Source of the DNA: Haberlea rhodopensis
Lineage: Eukaryota > Streptophyta > Magnoliopsida > Lamiales > Gesneriaceae
NCBI GenBank assembly: GCA_907163345.1
Contig: CAJQUN010000035.1
Span: 5,887,973-5,951,972, forward strand
Length of the DNA: 64,000 nt
Direction of reading: 5' to 3'
In this document: in pieces, positions 34,700-46,809 of the stretch
Numbering within the stretch: the first letter of the stretch is position 1
Layout of the letters: every line of letters starts with the position of its first letter
Translations under genes and position numbers: made by a program
Notes under the pieces: generated by a model
Seen by the model: only the letters and a program-made list of their open reading frames with translations
Told to the model about the DNA's origin: nothing
Database searches by the model: none

Positions 34700-36844
34700 A
34701 TGGCAGCTAGAGAACCAGGACAACAGGGAGAAGAAATTGGGGACACAGTCAATATTAGTAGTACAACTGGGCAGGTAAATCCTTTGCCACCACCACCTCT
34801 TAAGGCTCAAGCAGCAACAGAGCATCTATTATTGCCGGGTGAGTTGAGTTTAGCACAGTTTAGCAGTTATCATCCGCCTATGTTTGAGGGGACAGAATCT
34901 GGGGAGCAAGCAGAAGAATGGTTAGAAAGAATAGAACATATTCTTATTACAGCTCCGTGTGCTAAATCAGCTTGGCTTCGTTTGGCGGAATTCCAACTTT
35001 CTAGAAAAGTGTATCTGTGGTGGAAGATGACTGAGACTGCATTGATAGCTCAGGGATCTACAATAGATTGTGATGCATTCCAGACACGTTTTTTAGACAG
35101 GTATTTTTCTATGGCTGCTAGACAGAGAAAAGAGAAAGAATTTGAAACTTTGAAGCAGGGAAACTTGTCTGTATCAGAGTATGCATTTCAGTACTCTTCC
35201 TTACTGAAATATGTGCCGCATATAGCTACTAGTCCTCATGCCAAGATGCGACACTTTATTCAGGGGTTGAGGATAGAAATATATGATCGAGTGTTGTCAA
35301 ATAAACCTGTCTTGTTCGAGGATGCATTGGAGCGAGCAGAATTAGCAGAAATTGTAGTACAAGCTTATGGTACTCCGACACAATCACATCGGCTGAGTAG
35401 GGAATATTTGCGACCTCGGGGGGAGACATTTAAATTCCAGAAAGGTTCTTCATCATCGTCTTTGTTATCTGGACAACGACGTTTTGATTCACGTCGTACT
35501 GGAGGTCGTAGTGGTGATTTCCTTTCTGGTCAGGGACGAGGTAGTGGGTCCCAAGAGCTGAGATGTTATCGATGTGGAGGACCTCATTGGGTCCGAGATT
35601 GTACTCAGACTGATATTACTTGTTACGAGTGTGGAGGCATTGGCCATATGGCGAGACAGTGTCCGAGCCGTGGTAGTCGGCAGGATTCAAGATCTGGCAG
35701 AGGTAGTTTGTCCAGAGGTAGTTCATCGGAGAGGACGGTTCAGCAGCAGCGGTTTGTACCTAGACCACCGGGAGGACATACACGAAGACGGGGTTCTGGA
35801 CCACCTCAGGGGCAGGTATATGCATTGACGAGGGAACAAGCAGAGGAAGCACGAGATGATGTGATCGTGGGTAAGTGTTATTTGTATTCTTATCCTGCTT
35901 TTATTCTTATTGATACGGGTGCTTCCCCTTCTTTTATTTCGTTGAGATATGTCATGATGCATCATATGAGCTCGTCTTCCTTGTCTACACCTCTATATGT
36001 CTCAACACCCACTGGGAAAGATATGGTAGTTACATCGATGATACCAAACTGCATTCTTGCTTATGAGGGCAATGAAATACGGGCTGATTTGATTATTCAT
36101 GCTATACATGATTTTGACGGAATTGTGGGTATTGATATTCTGCGGAAATATCGGGCTACTGTTGATTGTTATCAGCGGACAGTGCATTTTGAGCCTGAGC
36201 AGGGAGAGCAGTGGACATTCTATGGGCAGGGTTCTCGTCCACGGATTCCGTTAGTATCTGCTGTTAGAATGTCCAAGTTATTGGAACGTGGAAGCGATGG
36301 ATATCTTATTTATGCAGTTGATGTTACTGAAAAGAAAGAGGAAGTGAGAATAGAGAAGATACTTGTGGTTGCTGAGTTTGCTGATGTATTTCCTGATGAG
36401 ATTCCAGGATTTCCACCGGTTTGTGAGGTGGAGTTTGGAATTGAATTTTTGCCCGGCACATCCCCTATTTCTCGTACACCATATAGGATGGCACCAGCAG
36501 AATTGAGGGAACTGAAAACTCAATTACAAGATCTTCTTGAAAAGGGATACATACGTCATAGTGTATCTCCTTGGGGTGCTCCGGTCCTATTTGTTCGAAA
36601 GAAAGATGGCTCAATGCGATTGTGTATTGACTACAGACAGTTGAATAAGGTAACAATAAAGAATAAATATCCCCTTCCACGTATTGATGATTTATTTGAT
36701 CAGTTACAGGGAACCTCATTTTATTCAAAGATAGATTTAAGATCTGGATATCATCAGATACGGGTTAGGGGGAGGATATACAGAAGACAGCTTTTCGAAC
36801 CAGATACGGACATTACGAGTTTATGGTCATGCCTTTTGGATTAA
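34700..36844 (+). pseudogene. Tekay-type gag, protease and first half of RT
   Basis: I choose ATG 34700 (MAAREPGQQGEEIGD) rather than the ATG at 34664 because it starts the usual gag N-terminus. Retrotrans_gag domain at about residues 55-200 (MFEGTESGEQAEEWLERIEH, FLDRYFSMAARQRKEKEF). Two zinc knuckles, CYRCGGPHWVRDC (one residue short) and CYECGGIGHMARQC. The protease active site is LIDTGASPSF. RT starts with KGYIRHSVSPWGAPVLFVRK and LRSGYHQIRV. A one-base loss near 36773 shifts the frame, so the segment ends at 36844. Confidence 0.9.
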
Positions 36845-37887
36845 CAAACGCTCCAGCTATATTCATGAGTTTGATGAACCGGGTATTTCAGCCTTATCTT
36901 GATCAATTTGTTATTGTGTTCATTGATGATATTCTTATATATTCCAGAAGTGAGGAAGAGCACGTAAGGCATTTACATGTCGTCTTACACATTCTTCGAG
37001 ATAAGCAATTGTATGCTAAACTCAGTAAATGTGAGTTTTGGTTGGATAGGGTGGTCTTTCTTGGTCACGTGATATCAAAAGATGGAATCTCAGTTGATCC
37101 AAAGAAGGTGGAGGCAGTGGTACAGTGGTCTGCGCCTACTTCAGTACCTGAGATTAGAAGTTTTCTTGGGTTAGCAGGTTATTATCGTCGATTTATCGAG
37201 GGATTTTCAAGGATTGCTAAACCAATGACACAATTGACTCAAAAAGGGGTGCAATTTCAGTGGTCTGAAGCATGTGACCAGAGTTTCCAAGAATTAAAAC
37301 ACCGATTGACGACTGCTCCAGTGTTGACCATTCCAAAAGAAAATGAAAGGTTTGCTGTTTATTCTGATGCATCATTACAGGGTTTAGGTTGTGTTTTGAT
37401 GCAAGATCGACATGTCGTGGCATATGCCTCGAGACAACTGAAACCTCATGAGACGAGGTATCCAGTACATGACTTAGAGCTGGCAGCTATTATCTTTGCA
37501 TTGAAGATATGTCGACACTATTTATATGGTACCTCATTTACTATCTTTACTGATCACAAGAGTTTGAAATTCTTGTTTACTCAAACTGAATTAAATATGA
37601 GGCAAAGAAGGTGGTTAGATCTGCTAAAGGATTATGATTGTGAGATTGAGTATCATCCTGGTCGAGCCAATCTCACAGCCGATGCTTTGAGTCGTAAAGT
37701 GAGCTGCACTGCTGAGGATATAGGCCACTTGTCAGCCTTGATGATGTCATATTGTCATCTAGGCTATGATTTTGACGTATCTACATCTCCAGTTCATGTA
37801 TCGACTCTTTTAGCTGAACCTGATATTTTTGGACGTATTCGTGAGCGCAGGGAACAGATGATGAGGTTCAACGGTGGAAAAGATTAG
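36845..37887 (+). pseudogene. Tekay-type RT second half and RNase H
   Basis: Resumes in the frame of ATG 36823 (MVMPFGLTNAPAIFMSLMNR). Catalytic RT motif FIDDILIYS; RNase H FAVYSDASLQGLGCVLM, LELAAIIFALK, FTDHKSLKFL and ADALSRK. A one-base loss near 37863 ends this frame before the integrase. Confidence 0.9.
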
Positions 37888-39248
37888 TTTTACATGGGCA
37901 GGATTCTCATTTCAGGATAGCAGATGATGATAGTTTGCGATTGCATGATCGATGGGTAGTTCCTAATACACCTGGATTACGCCAAGGATTGCTACAACGT
38001 GCTCATTGTAGCAGGTATTCTATTCATCCTGGTGGCAAAAAGATGTATAGGGATTTACGTTCACAATTTTGGTGGAAGAGGATGAAACGAGATGTGACTG
38101 AGTTTGTACTAAAATGCCTGAATTGTCAACAAATAAAAGCTGAAAGAAGAAGACCAGGAGGTGAGTTGAGGAGTTTGGACGTACCGACTTGGAAATGGGA
38201 ACATATTTCGATGGATTTTGTGACTCATTTACCAAGAACTTCCCCAGGATATGATGCAATTTGGGTTATTATCGATCGATTAACAAAAGTTGCTCATTTT
38301 ATACCTTATAATATGCATTATACTTATGTGAAGATGGCACAGCTGTATGTCAGGGATGTAGTGAGATTACATGGTATTCTTATATCTATTATTTCTGACC
38401 GAGATCCCAGATTTACTTCACATTTCTGGGAGGGATTACAGACTGCGATGGGGACAGAAGTGAGATTGAGTACAACATATCATCCACAGACTGACGGCCA
38501 AACTGAGCGTACCATACAGACTTTAGAGGATATGTTACGTGCATATGTTATGGATTTTGAAACTACTTGGCCTGAATCAATACCACTGGTAGAGTTTGCA
38601 TATAATAACAGTTATCAAACAACTATTCAGATGGCCCCATTTGAGGCATTGTATGGGCGACGTTGTCGGTCTCCACTATGTTGGGACGATACTGAAAGGG
38701 CAGCTGTTGGTGGACCTGAGATGATCCAAGAAATGGAAGCTAAAGTTAAATTAATCCAACAACGAATGAAAGCAGCTCAGGACAGACAGGATGCATATGC
38801 AAACAAACGACGTCGACCCTTGGAATTTCAGGTTGGTGATCATGTGTTTCTGAAAGTGTCACCTTTCTGTGGAACAGTGCGATTTGGTATGCGGGGAAAA
38901 TTAACACCGAGATATGTTGGTCCGTATGAAATATTACAGCGGGTTGGTAGAGTGGCTTATCGATTAGCTCTACCTCCATCTTTATCTGGTATTCATGATG
39001 TATTTCATGTATCTATGTTGCAAAAATATGAGCCCGACCCGTCACATGTATTACAGCCGCTAGAGGTACAGCTGGATCCTGATTTATCTTATGTTGAACG
39101 CCCTATTTGTATTCTAGATCGAGCAGAACGAAAACTTCGTAGTAAAGTAATACCGATGGTAAAAGTTCAGTGGGAGAGACGAGGTGTTGAGGAGGCAACT
39201 TGGGAGATGGAGCGACATATGAGAGAGCTCAACCCCGACATATTTTGA
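37888..39248 (+). pseudogene. Tekay-type integrase with chromodomain-like C-terminus
   Basis: The open frame has ATG 37935. HHCC zinc finger (H..H...CLNCQQIK), catalytic core with SMDFVTHLP, ISDRDPRFTS and QTERTIQTLE (D, D, E), then a GPY-like module (GPYEILQRVGRVAYRLALP). The end is a chromodomain-like tail (ERKLRSKVIPMVKVQWERRG, EATWEMERHM), used in chromoviruses to target chromatin. This segment alone is uninterrupted to the TGA at 39246-39248. Confidence 0.9.
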
Positions 39249-39328
39249 TGGTATGTGTATTTATGTTTTATTTACATCTGTTGATTAGTTGAATTTCGGG
39301 GTCGAAATTCGTTAAAGGGGGGTAGAAT

Positions 39329-39588
39329 TGTAATGCCCCATACAGTGATTGATGTTAATTATATGATTATAGTGAGGAAAATAAATTTAATATTTAACTT
39401 AAGTTTCGAAAATTTAAAATAGTGAATAAATGCAAGAGCATTTTCATATATTGGATAAGTAAAGTTTAAATAATAAAATGGAGAAAATAGTAAGAATCAA
39501 CTAGTAGTGAGAATTAAAAATTAAGTAGTGTATGCCTTTTCATGGTCAAGATCGATGCACATCACGTGGTGACGTTTGGGGCGCCACA
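39329..39588 (+). repeat. 3' LTR of the Tekay-type element, internally deleted
   Basis: Only 260 bp. The first ~230 bp match the start of the 5' LTR; the copy then jumps at GATGCACATCA directly to CGTGGTGACGTTTGGGGCGC, losing about 1.6 kb of the LTR body. Confidence 0.9.
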
Positions 39589-40830
39589 AATTTACTGAAA
39601 AGGAAGGATACGACTACAAGGATACCTTATATCCTGCATCAAAGAAAGATTTACTTCGTATCATCATGGCATTTGTTGCATATTTCGATTTGGTGTTGCA
39701 ACAAATGGATGTGAAAACAACTTTCTAAATGACGATCTAGATGAAGAGGTTTACATGAAAGCTCAATAAATCTATATATGGATTGAAACAAGCTTCCTTT
39801 CAGTGGTATTTAAAATTTCATGATGTTATCTATTCATTTGGATTTGTAGAGAACATTATGGATTAGTATATATACCAAAAGGTCAGTGGGAGTTAGATTT
39901 GTTTCCTTATTCTATACGTAGATGACATTTTATATGCAACCAATGATAATGGTTTGCTACATGAGGTGAGACAGTTTTTCTCTGACAACTTTGATATGAA
40001 GGATATGAGTGATGCGTCTTATGTCATAGGCGCTAAGATTCATAGAGACATTATTCAAGGAATTCTGGGTCTATCTCAAGAGACTTATATCAACAAAGTT
40101 TTAGAGAAATTCCGGATGAAAGATTGTTCACCAAGTATAGCTCCCATTGTGAAGGGTGACCAGTTCAATTTGAACCAGTGCCTGAAAACGATTTTGAATG
40201 GGAACAATGACAAACATTCCTTATGCTTCTCCCGATGGAAGATTAATGTATGCCCAGGTCTGCACATGACCTGACATTGCATTTGTTGTTGGAATGTTAG
40301 GAAGATATTAGAGTAATCCAGGTATGGAACACTGGAGAGCTGCAAAGAAAGTAATGGGGTACCTTAAGGGGACCAAAACTTACATGCTTATGTATAGACA
40401 GACTGATAACCTGGAAGTGATTGGCTAACCTAATTCGGACTTTGCTGGATGTGTTGATTCACGGAAATCAACATCATGCTACATCTTTATGTTTGTTGGT
40501 GGAACTGTATCTTGCAGAAGCGCAAAGCAAACCTTGACTGCTACTTCCACTATGGAGGCTGAGTTCGTATCTTGTTTTGAGGCGACATCGCATGGTATAT
40601 GGATAACGAGTTTCATTTATGGACTTAGATTAGTTGATCCGATATTTTGGCATTTGAAAATGTATTGTGATAATTCGGCTGCAGTTTTTATAGCTAAGAA
40701 CAATAAAAGTGGTAGTCGAAGCAATCACATCAACATCAAATATCTAGTCATAAGGGAACGTGTTAAAGATAAAAAGTGGTTATTGAACACATTAGTACTG
40801 AATTACTTATTGCTGATCCTTCAACAAAAG
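39589..40830 (+). pseudogene. Copia B reverse transcriptase and RNase H remnants
   Basis: EKEGYDYKDTLYPASKKDLL, RIIMAFVAYF and QQMDVKTTF open the RT. A deletion removes the middle; SIYGLKQASFQWYLKF and YVDDILYATND follow, then LRQ-like CRSAKQTLTATSTMEAEF of RNase H and KMYCDNSAAVFIAKNNK. It ends at ADPSTKGM where the solo LTR inserted; MPPLKFKDHVDRM follows at 42750. Confidence 0.85.
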
Positions 40831-40835
40831 GCATG

Positions 40836-42746
40836 TGTAATACCCAAATGGCTAATTGTATGGATTTGGGTAATTAATTGTTAAACTAATTGTGTGGATT
40901 TTGCTAATTAATCGTAGAAATTTAATTATTTATATATTTTTAGTATGATTAAATCAATCTATGTTCATACTTCAAGGAGTTAGTACATTTATTAATTTTT
41001 ATAAAGTTATGGGTAGAATGGCAATTTAGTAAAATTTAGTGGACTAATTCAAATATTAATTTTCCTTGCTCCACTAATCCTCAAAAGCATGATGCAACGT
41101 GGAAGTGTCATATTGCCTCCTTCATCTATACCTATATTACACTTTCATGTCATACCAAATTTTCTTCCCAAAATACCACTTTTCATTGTATTACTATTTT
41201 TCAATAAAACATAACATAATAACTTATAATTTAAAACAGTAACTTTAAATAAAAAATACTCAAATTTTATTATATTTCAAAAAAAATTATTTTATATTAA
41301 AATTTATTTTATATAAATGCATCGCATGCAAAAATGTACTAATTTTAATTGTGCAAGAATCAGAGAAAGAAGGAGGTGAAGAACCGAAAACGAGGGTTTA
41401 CAATTATTTCTTAAACTACTCTCTCCTAGCATCGTATGATCAAATAAATTTCATATTTGGAGTCCCCAAGGTATGAACTTCTGTTTTTGTAGGAGTATCT
41501 CTTTTATTGGCATCACTCGAGATTTTATCAAATTATTCACGAATAGATAAAAATTACATATTATTGATTGTGAATAAATATTGAATATAGTGACATATTT
41601 ATTTGATGCCAAATATGATAAGTGAGTGGACTTATTGTGCAATCTGGTTGAATTTATAAACTGGAACTAGTGGGATGATGTGAAGTTTTTTCGTGGTTGT
41701 GTAATTAATGGCTTATATTGTATGGAATTAAACTAAGAAAAGGAGTGTCTTGGTGGTAGATGAAAACTCTCAGTGATTATAATTATATATATGAAGGTAT
41801 GTATAATTATGAAAACACCAGAAGTAGCTGTATCTTAAATTATCGATTTTCAGATATCGTGTTGACGTACGATCATATATTGATATTCATATTGATGTTG
41901 ATTTTAATATATTGATGATTGTGAATGAATGATGATTGAGGGTCGTTGGAATGAACGACGTGATGTTATTATTATTGTTGTTGTTGATTGGGCCGCGGTA
42001 GTAGGGGAACGACAATTGGGTATAGTAGGCTTGATCTTGCCACTATATCGATTTATACGATGGATCGCAATGATGATGTGACGATTGTGTACAATAGGCT
42101 TGATGTTGCCATTATATCGATTATATATGATGAATTGCGATGATGATGCGACAATGTGGTATAGTTGGATCGATGTTGCCACTATATCAATTCGTATATC
42201 GGACGGGATACAATTGAAGTAATGATTGATGGATTTCAAGATGTTGGGAGATTGACAGAAACAGTCAGATAATTCTTGTATTATGATTATTGATTTCAGT
42301 GAGTATTTCTGTTACGTTTTCAGTATTTTATACTGTTGATAATATATGGTTATGATTATGCTGTTATTATTGCTTGTGTGTGCTCATCATTTTTTAGGGT
42401 TGTTTCTATTGAAACATGTGACATGCCTAGACGTTAGAGTTGGAGGCATGATTATGAGTTGTCGTTCGTAGAAGTCAGTTGTTATGAAATAATATTATGT
42501 TTAAAATGGTTGTGGATCGTTTGTGAGCTGATCTATATGTCTATGTACATGGCTTGTATGTATATATTGAATTTTATTCTCTTTATATTGGTGCATGTGA
42601 AAAGATTGTATTTATATCGAGGAAACGTCATTTGTATTTATGTATGCGGTATTGTTGGGATGTTTAATTATAGGAAGATTATGCTAATTTTTTATACAAT
42701 GACGTCGTATTTTGTTTGTTTACGTGGCGACGTTTGGGGCGCCACA
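40836..42746 (+). repeat. Solo LTR of the Tekay-type family
   Basis: 1,911 bp, TGTAATACCCAAA...GGGGCGCCACA, same ends and similar size as the 5' LTR at 32578 but much diverged. Flanks GCATG (40831-40835) and GTATG (42747-42751), a TSD with one change. No internal region. Confidence 0.85.
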
Positions 42747-42751
42747 GTATG

Positions 42752-43330
42752 CCGCCATTAAAATTTAAGGATCATGTAGATAGAATGAAACTTGGTTCCT
42801 TTATGTTTTTTTGCTAAGACTTGGTTCATTTATGTGATTACGTTGTAAGAACGAATGCTTGTGAAACTCTTTTTGTGATATTGTTTTATATTTTGGCTTG
42901 TGTACATATTTATTTTGAGAAATATCATTTACGTTTTGACATTGACTGAACATATGGTTTAATCATTAAGTAATATGGACTAGTATTTGAGAAACATGAT
43001 GTATTGTGATACATGAAATATAATACTCATATTAAGGGCAATATCACCATGATTCATGTATTTATGTTTCTTACTAATATAAATGAAGAAATATAAGGAT
43101 CAAGTGGGAGAACGTTAGTAACCGAATCGTGTAGTGGTCCATAAATTCCACATTCAATTTATAACACGCTTCATCTCCCCATGTTTTCATAACCGTTTGA
43201 AAGTTGAAACTGCTCATTGATGGTATTGAGCTTATAAATATCATATATATGGGTCTATATGCCAACAATCTTATTTAGACATAAATACATCATCTAAAGG
43301 ATATTGTAAAAGTGTAGAAGAGCAAAAAAA
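42752..43330 (+). other. 3' end of Copia B: RNase H tail, polypurine tract and 3' LTR start
   Basis: MPPLKFKDHVDRMKLGSF closes the RNase H. Noncoding DNA then leads to a purine-rich tract CAAGTGGGAGAA at 43101-43112, and the presumed LTR starts at about 43113 (CGTTAGTAACC, expected TG). The LTR end is not resolved; a poly-A run of 18 lies at about 43325-43342. Confidence 0.55.
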
Positions 43331-43342
43331 AAAAAAAAAAAG

Positions 43343-44415
43343 AGAAAATGAATCATTTTATTGAGCAACAAGAGCAATGATCGGAGTTATGCATTTTGTT
43401 CCATTTTATCTCATATTTGATCTACCATGTTTAGATCATGTACAAATACTTACATAAAATTTATCAGATTTGATTTTTAATAGTGTGGGCTATCTACATT
43501 TGTTAATATATATTTTATTGTTTATAATATTATATATAATTTCTAGATTTGGGTAGGAAGAAAAAAGTAATAAAATAAATTATTATATTTAGAGATATGA
43601 AATTGAAATTTTAGAAAATATAATCAAAATGAGATAATAATGACGTTTTTTTTTTTATTTTTAAGATTGAGAATTATTTTTAAAAAATAAAATTAAACAC
43701 AGCTTTGCTATATTATTATTAAAAATGAAAGCAATAAATCGGGATTATTCTTGAAATACATAAACAAGATTTAGAAAAAAATAAAGTTAAGGAGCTTTGA
43801 ATATTGAAACGAAGAAGAGATTAAACAAACAAATTTTTTTAAAGCAAGGAATTAGATGGTGTATCATAGAACTTATTATCATATGAAAAAGGTTTGAATA
43901 TTCAAATTTCTATGCAAAATAATTAGTTCCATTTTCAGCTATTTCTTTTTCCAAATGTTTTTATCCAGTTTCAAATAAGATTATGCCTAAATCACTAATT
44001 TTATATTTTATTAATTAGAAGCAAGTGATTTTACGGCAGTTTGTAAAAGTTATTTCTGTTGAGAAAATGAAGTAAAAGAATAAACATTTTTAATTTAAAT
44101 TCCTCTAACATAATTTGTGTTTTTAAGCATTTCTAAGAAAGAAACTATCATAACATCAATCATAAAAATATTTTTTTTTTCAAAAAAACATGTAGATATG
44201 ACTCAATTAGGGTTATTTTTATTTATTGGAAAAACCTCGATTGAATGAAAGTTTTAAACGGTTATTTTGATGTTGGCAGTACCCTTACGAATATCATTAC
44301 CATATATATGAAATATTCCACATCAATCATATATCAATACTTAATATACTACATGTGAATGCATATCCAATCCATGCCCACCATTGTTAAAAACTCTCCT
44401 TTTGCCACATGTGTG
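43343..44415. other. AT-rich intergenic DNA upstream of LHCB3
   Basis: No gene, RNA or repeat structure that I can support; long A/T runs only. Confidence 0.6.
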
Positions 44416-44700
44416 TAGCCCAGTTGGTATCTTGGTTCTCAATTTGGGAATTGGAAATTGGTCTCTGGTTCGAGACTTGTACATAAAATTTCCCCACCCC
44501 CATAATAAAAAAAGATAAATTCCTTTTTTGAACAAGAACAACAATAAAATAACACTTAATATTAGCCCAGTTGGCATCTTTATTCTCAATTTGGGAATTG
44601 GCATCAAGTTCAAGACTTGTAGAAAACATTTCCCCGTAATTTTTTAAACAAACTCTCCTTTACTAAACGAGAACATATATAAAATAACACTTAATATTAT
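44416..44700 (+). repeat. Two tandem tRNA-like (SINE-like) repeat units
   Basis: Two copies, offset 147 bp. Unit 1 has an A-box-like TAGCCCAGTTGG (44416-44427) and a B-box-like GGTTCGAGAC (44467-44476). Unit 2 repeats the A box exactly (44563-44574) and has a decayed B box (AGTTCAAGAC, about 44607-44616). Both share TCTCAATTTGGGAATTGG between the boxes and end in AATAACACTTAATATT. These look like polymerase III promoter parts of a tRNA-derived SINE or tRNA pseudogene. Confidence 0.6.
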
Positions 44701-44702
44701 AT

Positions 44703-44923
44703 GGGATAATTGAGGATAGAAAGATATCAGTTTGGCGATATTGAAATCTATAGAACCCTTCTGATTGGTTGGCAGATTTGATTGTGCACTTGCGTAGCCA
44801 CAATTTCCATGCAACCAATCTTGACCACAAATCCACATGATTCTTCCTACTAAAAATTGAACATAAAATCTTCCCTCCTCACCGAAAAGAATTCACATTC
44901 AGCAAGATCAAATCTTGAAAGAG
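44703..44923 (+). promoter_or_regulatory. Probable LHCB3 promoter and 5' UTR
   Basis: Four GATA cores at 44705, 44715, 44723 and 44737, and CCAAT boxes at 44764 (reverse) and 44815. A weak TATA-like CATAAAAT lies at 44862, about 60 bp before the ATG. GATA and CCAAT motifs are typical of light-regulated LHC promoters; this assignment is by motif and position only. Confidence 0.45.
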
Positions 44924-45902
44924 ATGGCATCAATGGCTGCCACTGCCAGCTCCATCACTGTCGTAAGGACAACTCCATTCTTGTGCCAAACCAAGAATGC
45001 AAATCCTCTAAGAGATCTTGTCTCCGTGGGTAATGGCAAATACACCATGGTAATTGATCAAGAAAATGGTATTTTAGTGTGCATTTGCCAAAACAAGTTA
45101 TTATCATGCACTTACAAGTTGCATTTGCTGGTGATTCTTGACAGGGTAATGATTTGTGGTATGGCCCGGATCGCGTTAAGTACTTGGGACCCTTTTCTGC
45201 TCAGACTCCATCATATCTTAATGGAGAATTCCCCGGTGATTACGGGTGGGACACCGCCGGGTTATCTGCTGATCCTGAGGCCTTTGCCAAGAACAGGGCT
45301 CTCGAGGTATTTGCTCATGAAATCCTGCATTTCGGGCAAAAAGTAATTTGTTTGTGGGTTCTGACAAACTGTAATTAATCGACATAATACAGGTTATCCA
45401 TGGGAGATGGGCTATGCTTGGAGCTTTCGGATGCATAACACCTGAAGTTCTTCAGAAATATCTGAAAGTGGAATTCAAAGAACCCGTGTGGTTCAAGGCT
45501 GGATCCCAAATCTTCAGTGCTGGTGGATTAGACTATTTGGGCAATCCCAATCTTGTTCATGCACAAAGCATTCTAGCAGTACTTGGTTTCCAAGTTGTTT
45601 TAATGGGGCTAGTTGAAGGATACAGAATCAATGGCCTCGATGGAGTTGGAGAAGGCAATGACCTCTATCCTGGTGGTCAGTACTTCGATCCCCTTGGTCT
45701 GGCTGATGACCCTGTTACCTTTGCCGAGCTCAAGGTGAAGGAAATTAAGAATGGAAGACTAGCTATGTTCTCCATGTTTGGATTCTTTGTCCAGGCTATT
45801 GTAACCGGAAAAGGTCCCTTGGAGAATTTGTTAGATCACCTTGAGAACCCTGTTGCTAACAATGCTTGGGTTTATGCCACCAAGTTCACCCCAGGATCAT
45901 AA
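44924..45902 (+). CDS. LHCB3: Chlorophyll a/b-binding protein of LHCII type III, three exons
   Basis: Exons 44924-45049, 45145-45306 and 45393-45902, all with GT-AG introns (95 and 86 bp) in phase 0, give 265 aa, the usual LHCB3 length. Residues 1-42 form a Ser/Thr-rich chloroplast transit region. The mature start GNDLWYGPDRVKYLGPFSAQ is diagnostic for type III, which lacks the N-terminal phosphothreonine of LHCB1/2. Thylakoid helices: B at about 93-115 (EVIHGRWAMLGAFG, chlorophyll ligand Glu/His), C at about 153-175 (SILAVLGFQVVLMGLVEGYR), A at about 210-235 (EIKNGRLAMFSMFG). It binds chlorophyll a/b and joins the M-trimers of the photosystem II antenna. Start ATG 44924 is chosen because MASMAATASS fits a transit peptide. 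No defects seen; it is the only intact protein gene whose full length is in view. Confidence 0.97.
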
Positions 45903-46403
45903 GTGTATACTTGATAATGAATCAGAGTGCGTAAATCGAGTGGATTGTGTGCATTGTTGTTAAAAATGTTTTGGTAAATAATGTATTGAATTCACTATCG
46001 TTGATGATACAATTACCTGATTTGTTGATTGAATGAGGTTGATCCTTGATTAGCAGATTCCACAATTAGTACCTGGCTTGATAAAACATGAACTCTGGTG
46101 AAAATGTACAAGATTCAATCAACTGATCTTTGAACGAGTTCGTACACTGTAATAGGGGAACTTATAGGGTGTTTTCTATGAAGAATGAAACGTAGTATCA
46201 TTACAAGCTGCAACAATCTTCCATGTGTTCATAACTAATTACAATGTAGGATCAAGTTCTGAACACATCATCGGAATAACAAATTTAAAATGCATATCTA
46301 TGCACAGCTTCTTTGTTCTAGTCTTTGCCTTAGATAAACCAATCTTTGATGAGGGGTTAAATACATTCTTGAAGCAAGCATCACATCATTTACGAAAATT
46401 TTA
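45903..46403. other. LHCB3 3' flank; convergent with the myosin remnant
   Basis: Contains the LHCB3 3' UTR (AATAATG-like polyadenylation candidate near 45977) and no other gene. Confidence 0.6.
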
Positions 46404-46809
46404 CTAAGCATCAGCCTGTTCCAGCCAATAAATTTTAACCTTAACATCCCTTAACCGAAGCTTGTAACCGTTTTTCCATGGGTCGAACCTATGTTTCAGT
46501 CCCCGAATTCCATCGATGTATGGAATGCGAATGACCTGTGTTGACCTACAACTGCTAAGTCTTCATTATCGAAATTTTGTTTCCTTTGCTCAAACTCATT
46601 CACCAGATGAGTGACTGCATGTAATCCACCATCTGACTCCTTTCCTGTCCTAGCCGCTTTATAGTTGCTAAATTTAATAATGGGAGTTTGAGTTACTATA
46701 GGCTTACTTTCAGAATTGTGTAAAGGAGGTGATTAGGAGCCTTGCTTTGTAGGAAGAACTGCATTATCATCAGTAGGAATACTCGTTCTCACTGCTGCTA
46801 AATTTTCAC
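46404..46809 (-). pseudogene. Class VIII myosin, C-terminal tail exon (broken)
   Basis: The minus strand after an acceptor TTTCAG at 46810 encodes KESDGGLHAVTHLVNEFEQR and KQNFDNEDLAVV. After a frame change it gives GLKHRFDPWKNGYKLRLRDV and VKIYWLEQADA with stop at 46404-46406. This matches the tail ending of plant class VIII myosins (vLvkEFEQRk...LKhRFetWKkdYk.RLRe). An in-frame TAA after LPTKQGS and the later frameshift indicate decay. In Arabidopsis the class VIII myosin ATM2 is, as I recall, the immediate neighbour of LHCB3, which supports the identity. Family call good; pseudogene status likely but a splice alternative cannot be excluded. Confidence 0.7.

Larger units (their letters stand above)
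32578..39588 (+). mobile_element. Tekay-type chromovirus (Ty3/gypsy), nearly complete but frameshifted
   Basis: 5' LTR 32578-34475, PBS 34481-34492, one long gag-pol in three frame segments (34700-39248), polypurine tract at about 39312-39323 and a shortened 3' LTR (39329-39588). Flanks are GATTT (32573-32577) and AATTT (39589-39593), a TSD with one change. It sits in the RT of Copia B. The integrase C-terminus carries a chromodomain-like tail, which places it in the chromoviruses; Tekay/Del is the likely lineage. Confidence 0.9.
27686..43330 (+). mobile_element. Copia B: old degenerate Ty1/copia element, host of the left-hand nest
   Basis: Coding pieces rejoin in order across five later insertions: gag (27686-28389), hAT MITE, protease and integrase (28839-30043), Athila-type solo LTR, linker (32075-32577), Tekay element, RT and RNase H (39589-40830), chromovirus solo LTR, and the RNase H tail plus polypurine tract (42752-43112). 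The 5' LTR and gag start lie beyond Copia A, left of the window. Many stops. The 3' LTR start is near 43113; its end is not resolved. Confidence 0.75.
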
